Shown: in pieces, positions 33,363 through 39,496 of the stretch
Numbering within the stretch: position 1 is the stretch's first letter
Layout of the letters: the number at the start of each line of letters is the position of its first letter
Source: Rhodospirillum sp.
GTDB lineage: Bacteria > Pseudomonadota > Alphaproteobacteria > Dongiales > Dongiaceae
Assembly (NCBI GenBank): GCA_013822765.1
Contig: PNKY01000021.1
Coordinates: forward strand, 1 to 39,496
DNA: 39,496 nt
Reading direction: 5' to 3'
The notes under the pieces: model-generated
What the model was told of the DNA's origin: nothing
The model's input: the letters and a program-made list of their open reading frames with translations, nothing else
Database searches by the model: none
Position numbers and translations under genes: made by a program

Positions 33363-34238
33363 TCACGGCCATATCACTTCCGGCGGCAGGGACATCAGGA
33401 TGGCGTCGGTGTTGCCGCCGGTCTTGAGGCCGAAGATGGTGCCGCGGTCGTACAGCAGGTTGAACTCGACATAGCGGCCGCGGCGGATCAGCTGGCGGCG
33501 GCGCTCCTCGTCGGTCCAGTCGCGGCCCATGTGGTGGCGCACGATCTCGGGATAGCTGGCGAGGAACGCTTCGCCGACGGCGCGGGTGAAGCCGAAATCC
33601 TTGTCCCAGTCGCCGCTGTTGAGGTTGTCGTAGAAGATGCCGCCGAGGCCGCGCGGCTCCTGGCGGTGCGGCAGGTAGAAGTACTCGTCGCACCACTTCT
33701 TGTAGCGCGCATAGTAGCCGGCGTCGAAGAGGTCGCAGGCGCCCTTGAGCGCGGCATGGAAATCGGCGGCGTCCTCAGCGTGCGCCTCGGGAAACATCGG
33801 CGTCAGGTCCGCCCCGCCGCCGAACCAGCTCTGGCTGGTGACGATGTGGCGCGTGTTCATGTGGACGGCCGGCACATGCGGCGAGCGCAGGTGCGCGACC
33901 AGGGAGATGCCGCTCGCCCAGAAGCCGCCGCTCTCGGCCGCGCCCGGAATCTGCTTGCGGAACTCCTCGCTGAAGGTGCCCAACACGGTGGAGATGTTGA
34001 CGCCGACCTTTTCGAACACGCGGCCCTTCATCACCGCCATGGTGCCGCCGCCGCCATCGCCGCCGCTGGGGTCGGGCCGTTGCCACGAGGTGCGCTCAAA
34101 CCGGCCGGGCGGCAGGTCGCGATGCCGGGTGGCGGCAAGCTCATCCTCCAGCCGCTCGAAGGCGGCGCAGATCCGGTCGCGCAGCTGCTCGAACCAGCCG
34201 CTGGCTTGGCTCTTATGGTCTGCCGGATAGGCGCTCAT
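33363..34238 (-). CDS. hemF: oxygen-dependent coproporphyrinogen III oxidase
   Basis: 291 residues. Converts coproporphyrinogen III to protoporphyrinogen IX using O2, a step of heme synthesis. Typical segments: GGGTMAVMKGRVFEKVGVNI, then STVLGTFSEEF (about 62-92), HMNTRHIVTSQSWFGGGADL followed by TP (about 125-146), YLPHRQEPRGLGGIFYD (about 190-206) and GRYVEFNLLYDRGTIFGL. Length matches the family (about 300). Its start overlaps the trmL stop by 4 bases (ATGA). Heme made here would feed the cytochrome bc1 genes encoded divergently next door. Confidence 0.96.
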   Translation of the reverse strand: MSAYPADHKSQASGWFEQLRDRICAAFERLEDELAATRHRDLPPGRFERTSWQRPDPSGGDGGGGTMAVMKGRVFEKVGVNISTVLGTFSEEFRKQIPGAAESGGFWASGISLVAHLRSPHVPAVHMNTRHIVTSQSWFGGGADLTPMFPEAHAEDAADFHAALKGACDLFDAGYYARYKKWCDEYFYLPHRQEPRGLGGIFYDNLNSGDWDKDFGFTRAVGEAFLASYPEIVRHHMGRDWTDEERRRQLIRRGRYVEFNLLYDRGTIFGLKTGGNTDAILMSLPPEVIWP

Positions 34239-34693
34239 GACTCGGGATATCCCAGTTGCCGCATCGCTTCGCCCGCGACGATCGCCGCCGCCATCGCCAC
34301 GTTAAGCGATCGGAGGCCAGCGCGCATCGGGATCCGTATACGGATATCGGCGGCGGCGTGCACGTCGTCCGGCACGCCCGCGCTCTCGCGTCCCAGCAGC
34401 AGCGAATCGGCAGCCTCGAACCGGGCCTCGGTATGCGGGACCGCGGCCCTGGTGGTCAGGAGAACGAGCCGTCCCGCCGTGCCGGCGCGCGCAGCCTGAT
34501 ACGCCGCCCAGGAGCGATGGCGGTGCAGCTCGACATGGTCCAGGTAATCCATCCCGGCGCGCCGCATGCGGCGGTCGTCGAAGGCGAATCCGCAGGGCTC
34601 GATCACATCGACCGGCAGCCCGAAGCAGGCGGCGAGACGAAGGATCGCACCAGTGTTCTGCGGGATGTCCGGCTGGTAGAGCGCAAGCCGCAT
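34235..34693 (-). CDS. trmL: tRNA (cytidine/uridine(34)-2'-O)-methyltransferase
   Basis: 152 residues. SPOUT-class enzyme that 2'-O-methylates the wobble base of tRNA-Leu isoacceptors. The three family motifs are intact: IPQNTGAILRLAACFG (about 10-25), LLLGRESAGVPD (about 98-109) and IRIPMRAGLRSLNVAMAAAI (the knot region, about 119-138). Length matches TrmL (about 155). The start at 34693 has a weak AGG nearby; a TATAAT lies about 40 bases upstream. It heads a three-gene operon with hemF and the pyruvyltransferase fusion; this pairing of trmL with hemF recurs in other alphaproteobacteria. Confidence 0.94.
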   Translation of the reverse strand: MRLALYQPDIPQNTGAILRLAACFGLPVDVIEPCGFAFDDRRMRRAGMDYLDHVELHRHRSWAAYQAARAGTAGRLVLLTTRAAVPHTEARFEAADSLLLGRESAGVPDDVHAAADIRIRIPMRAGLRSLNVAMAAAIVAGEAMRQLGYPES

Positions 34694-34731
34694 GGGCAGA
34701 GCCTGATCCTTTGCAAATCAAGGCCTTTTCC

Positions 34732-34737
34732 ATTATA
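34732..34737 (-). promoter_or_regulatory. -10 element (TATAAT) of the trmL-hemF operon
   Basis: A perfect TATAAT on the minus strand, 39 bases before the trmL start, in the 276-base divergent gap between trmL and petA. The -35 position is only partly like consensus. The opposite promoter for petA is unclear; a TATAAG near 34839 on the plus strand is a candidate. Confidence 0.5.
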
Positions 34738-34969
34738 CCGGCGGCCGGGGTGAAGCCAGTTGGAACCGCCAAATACGGAGCTCTCCGCCCAATGCGTCGG
34801 TTTGTCGCAATTGGGTCCGGGGGCAGCCTCCAAGGCGCGTGATATAAGGCGGCACCTAACGAACAAGGGTCGCCGAACCGCCGGGAAAATTGGACCTTTG
34901 GGCTTTCGCCCGAACCAGTCCAGGGGCTCCACGGATCCGGGGAGAGCGGCCGGTTAAGGGATGATTCTT

Positions 34970-35512
34970 ATGGCGGATACCACGCATGGCGGGTCGGATT
35001 CCGGCACCCGTCGCGACTTCATCAATTTGCTGGTCAACACCACGGCGGTCTTTGGCGCCGCGGCAGTAGCCTGGCCGATGATCAGCAGCCTCAACCCGTC
35101 CGCGGACGTGCTGGCGCTGGCCTCCACCGAGGTCGACATCTCGCAGATCGAGGTCGGGCAGGCGATCACCGTGAAATGGCGCGGCAAGCCGGTCTTCATC
35201 CGCCACCGCACCCCGGAAGAGATCAAGACCGCGGAGGAGACGGACATCAACTCCCTGCGCGATCCGCAGACCGACGAGCAGAGGGTCGAGAAGCCGGAAT
35301 GGCTGATCGTGGTCGGCGTGTGCACCCATCTCGGCTGCGTGCCGCAGGGCCAGAAGCCGTCGGAGCCGCGCGGCCAGTACGGCGGCTGGTTCTGCCCGTG
35401 CCACGGTTCGGAATACGACACCTCCGGGCGCATCCGCCGCGGTCCCGCGCCGCTCAATCTGCCGGTCCCCGAATATACGTTCGAGACCGACACGCTCGTG
35501 AAGATCGGCTGA
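34970..35512 (+). CDS. petA: ubiquinol-cytochrome c reductase, Rieske iron-sulfur subunit
   Basis: 180 residues from the ATG at 34970 (AAGGGA 9 bases upstream; an ATG at 34961 abuts the site and is rejected). The N-terminus has a Tat-type signal anchor, TRRDFINLLVNTTAVFGAAA, holding the 2Fe-2S head in the periplasm. Cluster motifs are intact: CTHLGC (118-123) and CPCHGS (142-147), giving two Cys and two His ligands plus the disulfide pair. It passes electrons from quinol to cytochrome c1. First gene of petABC; the next gene starts 17 bases on behind a strong GGAGG site. Confidence 0.96.
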   Translation: MADTTHGGSDSGTRRDFINLLVNTTAVFGAAAVAWPMISSLNPSADVLALASTEVDISQIEVGQAITVKWRGKPVFIRHRTPEEIKTAEETDINSLRDPQTDEQRVEKPEWLIVVGVCTHLGCVPQGQKPSEPRGQYGGWFCPCHGSEYDTSGRIRRGPAPLNLPVPEYTFETDTLVKIG

Positions 35513-35528
35513 GGGAGGAGAGAGAATC

Positions 35529-36932
35529 ATGGCTGCTCCCGTCTTCAAGAATCCGATCATCCGCTGGATCGACCACCGCCTGCCGGTCTTCAGCTACCTG
35601 CATCACGAGGCGTACGAATATCCGACGCCGAAGAACCTGAACTACTGGTGGAACTTCGGTTCGCTCGCCGGCTTCATGCTGGTCGTCATGATCGCGACCG
35701 GCCTCATCCTTGCGATGCAGTACACGCCGCACGTCGATCACGCCTTCACCTCGGTCGAGCGCATCATGCGCGACGTCAACTGGGGCTGGCTGCTGCGCTA
35801 TCTCCACATGAACGGCGCGTCGATGTTCTTCGTCGTCGTCTACATCCACATCTTCCGCGGCCTCTATTTCGGATCCTACAAGGCGCCGCGCGAGCTGCTG
35901 TGGCAGCTGGGCGTGCTGATCTACCTGCTGATGATGGCGACCGCCTTCATGGGCTACGTGCTGCCGTGGGGCCAGATGAGCTTCTGGGGCGCCACCGTCA
36001 TCACCAACCTGTTCTCCGCCATCCCGGTGATCGGCGACAGCATCGTGACGCTGCTGTGGGGCGGCTTCTCGGTCGACAACCCGACGCTGAACCGCCTGTT
36101 CGTGCTGCACTTCCTGCTGCCGTTCGTGATCCTGGCGGTGGTGGTCGTGCACATCATGGCGCTGCACCGCTTCGGCTCGAGCAACCCGCTCGGCATCGAC
36201 ACCAAGGGCCCGCAGGACACCATCCCCTTCCATCCGTACTACACGGTGAAGGACATGTTCGGCCTCGGCGTCTTCATGATGTTCTACGCCTTCTGGGTGT
36301 TCTGGGCGCCGAACGCACTGGGCGATCCGGTGAACTATGAGCTGGCCAACCCCCTGTCGACGCCGGAGCACATCGTGCCGGAATGGTACTACCTGCCGTT
36401 CTACGCGATCCTGCGCTCGATCCCGGACAAGCTGTTTGGCGTGATCGCGATGGGCGCTTCGATCATCATCCTGTTCTTCCTGCCATGGCTCGACCGCTCG
36501 CCGGTGCGCGCCGGCACCTTCCGGCCGGTGTTCAAGTGGTTCTTCTGGATCCTGGTGTTCGACTGCGTGGTCCTGATGTTCTGCGGCAAGTATGCGCCGG
36601 AATCCTACTGGATGCCGTTCACCTTCGAGATCGTGGACGCCGACACCTTCACCCAGCGCGTGGCTGCGGTGCAGAGCATCCCGCATGACCAGGCGCTCAA
36701 CGCCGTGGGCGAGATGTGGGGCGTCAACGCCGCCAGCGGCGACTTCGGCATCAAGATCGTGCGCCTCGGCCAATTGGGCACGCTCTACTACTTCGCCTAC
36801 TTCCTGATCGTGCTGCCGCTGCTCTCGATCTTCGAGACGCCGCGCCAGGTGCCACTGTCGATCAGCAAGCCCGTCTTGGGCGGCGGCAAGACCGTGGCGC
36901 ACGCCACCGCCAAGACGATGGAGAAGGCGTGA
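35529..36932 (+). CDS. petB: cytochrome b of the bc1 complex
   Basis: 467 residues with about eight membrane helices. Heme ligands H93/H194 and H107/H208 lie in the expected helix pairs. The quinol-oxidation motif PEWY is at 284-287. LPWGQMSFWGATVITNLFSA is the conserved Qo segment. It is longer than most alphaproteobacterial cytochromes b: between the penultimate and last helices (about 353-410) there is an extra stretch of roughly 40 residues (from YAPESYWMPFTFEI to GDFGIKIV). It is not fused to cytochrome c1. The stop overlaps the petC start as TGATG. Confidence 0.96.
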   Translation: MAAPVFKNPIIRWIDHRLPVFSYLHHEAYEYPTPKNLNYWWNFGSLAGFMLVVMIATGLILAMQYTPHVDHAFTSVERIMRDVNWGWLLRYLHMNGASMFFVVVYIHIFRGLYFGSYKAPRELLWQLGVLIYLLMMATAFMGYVLPWGQMSFWGATVITNLFSAIPVIGDSIVTLLWGGFSVDNPTLNRLFVLHFLLPFVILAVVVVHIMALHRFGSSNPLGIDTKGPQDTIPFHPYYTVKDMFGLGVFMMFYAFWVFWAPNALGDPVNYELANPLSTPEHIVPEWYYLPFYAILRSIPDKLFGVIAMGASIIILFFLPWLDRSPVRAGTFRPVFKWFFWILVFDCVVLMFCGKYAPESYWMPFTFEIVDADTFTQRVAAVQSIPHDQALNAVGEMWGVNAASGDFGIKIVRLGQLGTLYYFAYFLIVLPLLSIFETPRQVPLSISKPVLGGGKTVAHATAKTMEKA

Positions 36933-37705
36933 TGTCGAAGCGTCGCATTGTTCTCGGGATCGTCACGGCCATCGCCGGCCTAGCGGCCCTCGGTATCGTG
37001 GCGGCCAATCCGGTTCATCACGCCGAGGTCCACACCCAGAGCTGGAGCTTCAACGGCTTCTTCGGCTCGTTCGACCAGGCGCAATTGAAGCGCGGCCACG
37101 TGATCTACAAGGATGTCTGCTCCGGCTGCCATTCGATGGGCCTGCTGGCCTACCGCGACCTGCAGGACATCGGCTACACCGAGGACGAGGTGAAGGCGTT
37201 CGCGGCCGAGGTGCAGGTTGAGGACGGCCCCAACGATGCCGGCGAGATGTTCGAGCGTCCGGGCCGCCCCTCCGACCGCTTCAAGGCGCCGTTCCCCAAC
37301 GAGCAGGCGGCGCGCGCGGGCAACAACGGCGCCCTCCCGCCCGACCTGTCGCTGATGGCCAAGGCACGCGCCGGCGCCGGCTTCCTCGGCTATGACGGCG
37401 CCGATTACATCTTCAGCCTGATGACCATGTACAAGGATCCGCCGGCCGACGTCACGATCCCGGAAGGCATGCATTACAACGAAGCCTTCAAGGGCCATCA
37501 GATCGCCATGCCGCCGCCGCTGTCGGACAGCGAGGAGGCGCCGCTCGACCAGCAGGCGCAGGACATCGCCGTGTTCCTGACCTGGGCCGCCGAAGGCAAC
37601 CTCGAGGAACGGCACCGGACCGGCGTCAAGGCGATCCTGTTCCTGGTCGTCTTCACGCTGCTGGCCTATGCCACCAAGCGCAAGGTCTGGGCCAACGTCC
37701 ACTAA
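36932..37705 (+). CDS. petC: cytochrome c1 of the bc1 complex
   Basis: 257 residues. Signal peptide MSKRRIVLGIVTAIAGLAAL, mature part periplasmic, and a C-terminal membrane anchor (VKAILFLVVFTLLAYATKRK). The heme c site is CSGCH (63-67); the family's early HAEVHTQSWSFNGFFGSFDQ segment and PPDLSLMAKARAGAG are present; MPPPLSD near residue 191 supplies the axial Met region. Takes electrons from the Rieske protein and hands them to cytochrome c. Co-translated with petB through a one-base overlap, and followed by a strong terminator. Confidence 0.96.
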   Translation: MSKRRIVLGIVTAIAGLAALGIVAANPVHHAEVHTQSWSFNGFFGSFDQAQLKRGHVIYKDVCSGCHSMGLLAYRDLQDIGYTEDEVKAFAAEVQVEDGPNDAGEMFERPGRPSDRFKAPFPNEQAARAGNNGALPPDLSLMAKARAGAGFLGYDGADYIFSLMTMYKDPPADVTIPEGMHYNEAFKGHQIAMPPPLSDSEEAPLDQQAQDIAVFLTWAAEGNLEERHRTGVKAILFLVVFTLLAYATKRKVWANVH

Positions 37706-37733
37706 AGGCCCGGCTGAAGATCGCAGTATGACG

Positions 37734-37769
37734 ACCGCCGCCGTGTGGCTTACATTCGGCGGCGGTTTT
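37734..37769 (+). terminator. intrinsic terminator of petABC
   Basis: A perfect 10-bp stem, accgccgccg (37734-37743) with cggcggcggt (37757-37766), has a 13-base loop and runs into TTTTC. It starts 29 bases after the petC stop and ends 18 bases before the next gene's start, so that gene must be expressed by read-through or from a promoter inside the hairpin region. Confidence 0.88.
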
Positions 37770-37786
37770 CATTTGGAGCGGAACTG

Positions 37787-38644
37787 ATGGCGCTCGACAG
37801 CTGCGGCATTACCGGGATCGACCACACGCTGGTCGGCGTGCGTGACCTGGAGGCGGCGCGCGCCGCCTGGGCGCGGCTCGGCTTCACCATCACGCCGCGC
37901 GGCCGCCACATCGGCTGGGGCACCGGCAATTACTGCGTGATGCTGGAGGAGGGCTATGTCGAGCTGCTCGGCATCGTCGACCCCGGCCAGTTCAGCAACA
38001 ACCTCGACAAGCTGCTGGAAAAGCGCGAAGGCCTGCTCGGCCTCGCCTTCGCCACGCCGGATGCCAACGCCTGCCGCGATGCGCTCGCGGCGGCGGGGCT
38101 GAAGCCGGACGGGCCGCAGCAGCTGAAGCGCAACCTCGAGCTTCCGACCGGCACCGTCACGCCGGACTTCCGCCTGGTGTTCCTGCCGCCGGAATCGACG
38201 CCGGAGATCAGCGCTTTCGTCACCCACCACTTGACGCCGGAACTGATCCGCCGGCCGGACTGGCTGGCGCACGTCAATGGCGCGCAGCGCCTGCTGTCCG
38301 CGACCGTGGTGTGCGCTGATCCAGTGAGCGCGGCGCTTGGCTACCTGCCGATCTTCGGGCCCGACCGGATCAAGGTGACCGACCACATGACCTCGGTCTC
38401 CTGCGGCACCGGAGCGCTGCGCTTCATGAAGGCGGATGATTTTCCAAGGGTCTATCCCGGCATGGTGATGCAGCCGATGCCCGAGGTGCCCTTCATGGCT
38501 TCGATCAAGATGCTGGTGGCCGACAAGGCGCGCTGCGTCACGCATTTGAAGAACGCCGGCGTGTCATTTCATGCCAGCGCCCGCGGCTGCCTGGTGCCGC
38601 CGGGCGAGGCGAACGGAGTCATTCTGGAGTTGGTCGAAGGCTGA
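37787..38644 (+). CDS. glyoxalase-like (VOC superfamily, Glyoxalase_3 type) protein
   Basis: 285 residues; ATG at 37787 with GGAG 9 bases upstream. It starts GITGIDHTLVGVRDLEAARA (about 5-24), the canonical first beta-alpha unit of vicinal-oxygen-chelate folds with the metal His, then GRHIGWGTGNYCVMLEEGYV with ELLGIV, the Glyoxalase_3 pattern. A second half-domain is seen at about 165-285 (ATVVCADPVSAALGYLPIFG, then VPPGEANGVILELVEG). The fold supports metal-dependent isomerases, dioxygenases and resistance proteins, so the reaction cannot be assigned. It sits right behind the petABC terminator and is probably a separate unit. Confidence 0.85.
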   Translation: MALDSCGITGIDHTLVGVRDLEAARAAWARLGFTITPRGRHIGWGTGNYCVMLEEGYVELLGIVDPGQFSNNLDKLLEKREGLLGLAFATPDANACRDALAAAGLKPDGPQQLKRNLELPTGTVTPDFRLVFLPPESTPEISAFVTHHLTPELIRRPDWLAHVNGAQRLLSATVVCADPVSAALGYLPIFGPDRIKVTDHMTSVSCGTGALRFMKADDFPRVYPGMVMQPMPEVPFMASIKMLVADKARCVTHLKNAGVSFHASARGCLVPPGEANGVILELVEG

Positions 38645-38660
38645 GGGTGAGCACCCCTCG

Positions 38661-38852
38661 CTACGCTGATGGCTTGCTTCGGCTGATCCTGCTGATTAAG
38701 CGAGTGCCACGCCATACTTCCATCGCGTCTTGCTTCGTGTCGACCAGGATGCGCTCCGCTTCAATGATTGCGAGTGCGTCGTCAGCCGTATCTACGTCAA
38801 CCTTCTCGTGAAGACGAGTCCTAGTTCCAAAATAGCAGTGATACTCGGTCAT
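38661..38852 (-). CDS. small hypothetical protein
   Basis: 63 residues from the ATG at 38852, preceded by a weak GAGATGG. The product MTEYHCYFGTRTRLHEKVDV, then DTADDALAIIEAERILVD, ends in a VEVW-like AMEVWRGTRLI. This layout (an aromatic first strand, an acidic helix with DDA, then a VW strand) recurs in small uncharacterised proteins of Rhizobiales and Rhodospirillales, so the gene is probably real. Function is unknown. It is convergent with the glyoxalase-like gene, 16 bases away. Confidence 0.55.
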   Translation of the reverse strand: MTEYHCYFGTRTRLHEKVDVDTADDALAIIEAERILVDTKQDAMEVWRGTRLISRISRSKPSA

Positions 38853-38890
38853 GGCCCATCTCATTGATCGAAGAGACGCGGCGAGGCTGC

Positions 38891-39127
38891 TCAGAGGAAA
38901 ATCGGGCGGCCCCGCCGCGCAAGCCGACGATGTCGGGTTATCGCCGGTCGAGTCATGTGTTTCGCCGATGCGTCCTCTCGCGCTCCAGCAACGAACTGAT
39001 TGCTGGATTGGGCATCGTCGTGTCGACCACGACGTACTGGATTGGCGGCGTAGCGTGATCGAATTCCGAAGACAATGACAAGAGCAAGTATGACGGCAGT
39101 CATGAAGACGACATAGATGATTCCCAT
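38891..39127 (-). CDS. possible small membrane protein
   Basis: 78 residues if started at the ATG at 39127, with AAAGAGAAGG just upstream. One clear hydrophobic helix (MGIIYVVFMTAVILALVIVF, residues 1-20) is followed by an arginine-rich polar tail. The tail looks like translated non-coding DNA, so the frame may be spurious or the real protein shorter. Included as a candidate only. Apart from this, 38853-39299 holds nothing I can support. Confidence 0.25.
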   Translation of the reverse strand: MGIIYVVFMTAVILALVIVFGIRSRYAANPVRRGRHDDAQSSNQFVAGAREDASAKHMTRPAITRHRRLARRGRPIFL

Positions 39128-39206
39128 GCCTTCTCTTTCGTCGATCACTTGATCCTCGCCCGAACCAAGCTCAATTCGAGTTCACCCGTTGCTACTGATT
39201 AAAGGT

Positions 39207-39255
39207 GGCGGCGAAGTTGGCCACAGTCAGGGGGATGGTGTGACGCTTCGCCGCC
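39207..39255. repeat. inverted repeat near the window end
   Basis: GGCGGCGAAG (39207-39216) is exactly complementary to CTTCGCCGCC (39246-39255) with 29 bases between. It lies 45 bases past the stop of the HicB-like frame on the minus strand. No U-tract follows at once, so a terminator role is uncertain. Confidence 0.3.
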
Positions 39256-39299
39256 GCGGCAACCGCTTGCGGGAAACACACGGATTGCCGAGTGCCATT

Positions 39300-39496
39300 T
39301 CATTCCCTCACTTGGATCATGGTGACGACCGAACGCGACCAGTCGATGTCTCTCGATGAGGCCCAGTCGGCATCCAGTTTTATGAATGCAAGGGGACGCG
39401 GTGCTGGGATCTCAGAGCCCAACCGCGTGACCTGCGCCAAATATCCGGACGCGCGAAGAATCGCCAGGTCCAAACTGCTTTCCTCGGCCTGGTAAC
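39300..39496 (-). CDS. C-terminus of a possible HicB-like antitoxin (runs off the window)
   Basis: On the minus strand a frame is open from the window edge to a TGA at 39302-39300, giving 64 residues. It contains SSLDLAILRASGYLAQVTRL, then GSEIPAPRPLAFIKLDADW and VVTMIQV. HicB antitoxins end similarly: a helix of the AxxALxxxL type, a G-x-x-IP-x-P turn, then an acidic segment and a final hydrophobic strand. If correct, a HicA toxin gene should lie near the start, beyond the window. The match is by pattern only and short; an unrelated small protein remains possible. Confidence 0.45.
   Translation of the reverse strand, partial: YQAEESSLDLAILRASGYLAQVTRLGSEIPAPRPLAFIKLDADWASSRDIDWSRSVVTMIQVRE

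Noticed and set aside
34760..34957. Small plus-strand frame of 65 codons between trmL and petA
   Set aside because: No ribosome-binding site, low-complexity product; the region is better explained as divergent promoters and the petA leader.

Overview
The window is high-GC DNA with dense, mostly short-spaced genes. It looks chromosomal and alphaproteobacterial. The evidence is a petABC operon with separate cytochrome b and c1 genes, an oxygen-dependent hemF, two PAS_5-type proteins, a DUF1285 gene, an extragenic palindrome of the kind common in Rhizobiales and Rhodospirillales, and an acdS/acdR pair. The acdS gene (ACC deaminase) suggests a soil or plant-associated aerobe. No rRNA, tRNA, IS element, integrase or CRISPR array was seen. 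The order (possibly Rhodospirillales) is an inference.

Layout: (1) 1-5740, minus strand: the 5' part of galU, then a 1678-residue RTX protein with a type I secretion C-terminus and its own terminator. (2) 5741-6428: gene-free. (3) 6429-16358: metabolic and transport genes, including a ROK-type sugar kinase whose two halves are in swapped order, a LysE exporter, an aminotransferase, an XRE-DinB fusion regulator, guanine deaminase, a LOG-family protein, a PAS_5 protein, a small membrane protein coupled to an isocitrate lyase/PEP mutase family lyase, a small secreted protein and an EamA transporter. (4) 23228-16461, minus strand: a four-gene moxR-DUF58-DUF4159-VWA/GATase-like operon for an envelope-associated system. 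(5) 23315-26364, plus strand: DUF1285, CoA-pyrophosphatase-type Nudix, CCA-adding enzyme, and a second PAS_5 gene. (6) 26424-29353, plus strand: a coupled pair, an Fe-S/FMN/FAD oxidoreductase and an ornithine-cyclodeaminase-like imine reductase. (7) 29357-31768: an AlaX-type editing protein, acdS and divergent acdR. (8) 34693-31757, minus strand: a trmL-hemF-pyruvyltransferase/glycosyltransferase fusion operon. (9) 34970-37705, plus strand: the petABC cytochrome bc1 operon with a clean terminator, followed by a glyoxalase-like gene. (10) 38645-39496: a less dense end with a small hypothetical gene and the C-terminus of a possible HicB-like antitoxin.

The least ordinary items are the circularly permuted ROK kinase (6429-7529), the XRE-DinB fusion with a two-site operator in its promoter (9667-10552), the pyruvyltransferase/glycosyltransferase fusion with degraded motifs (31757-33352), and the modular RTX protein. 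All assignments were made by reading motifs. No database search was run.
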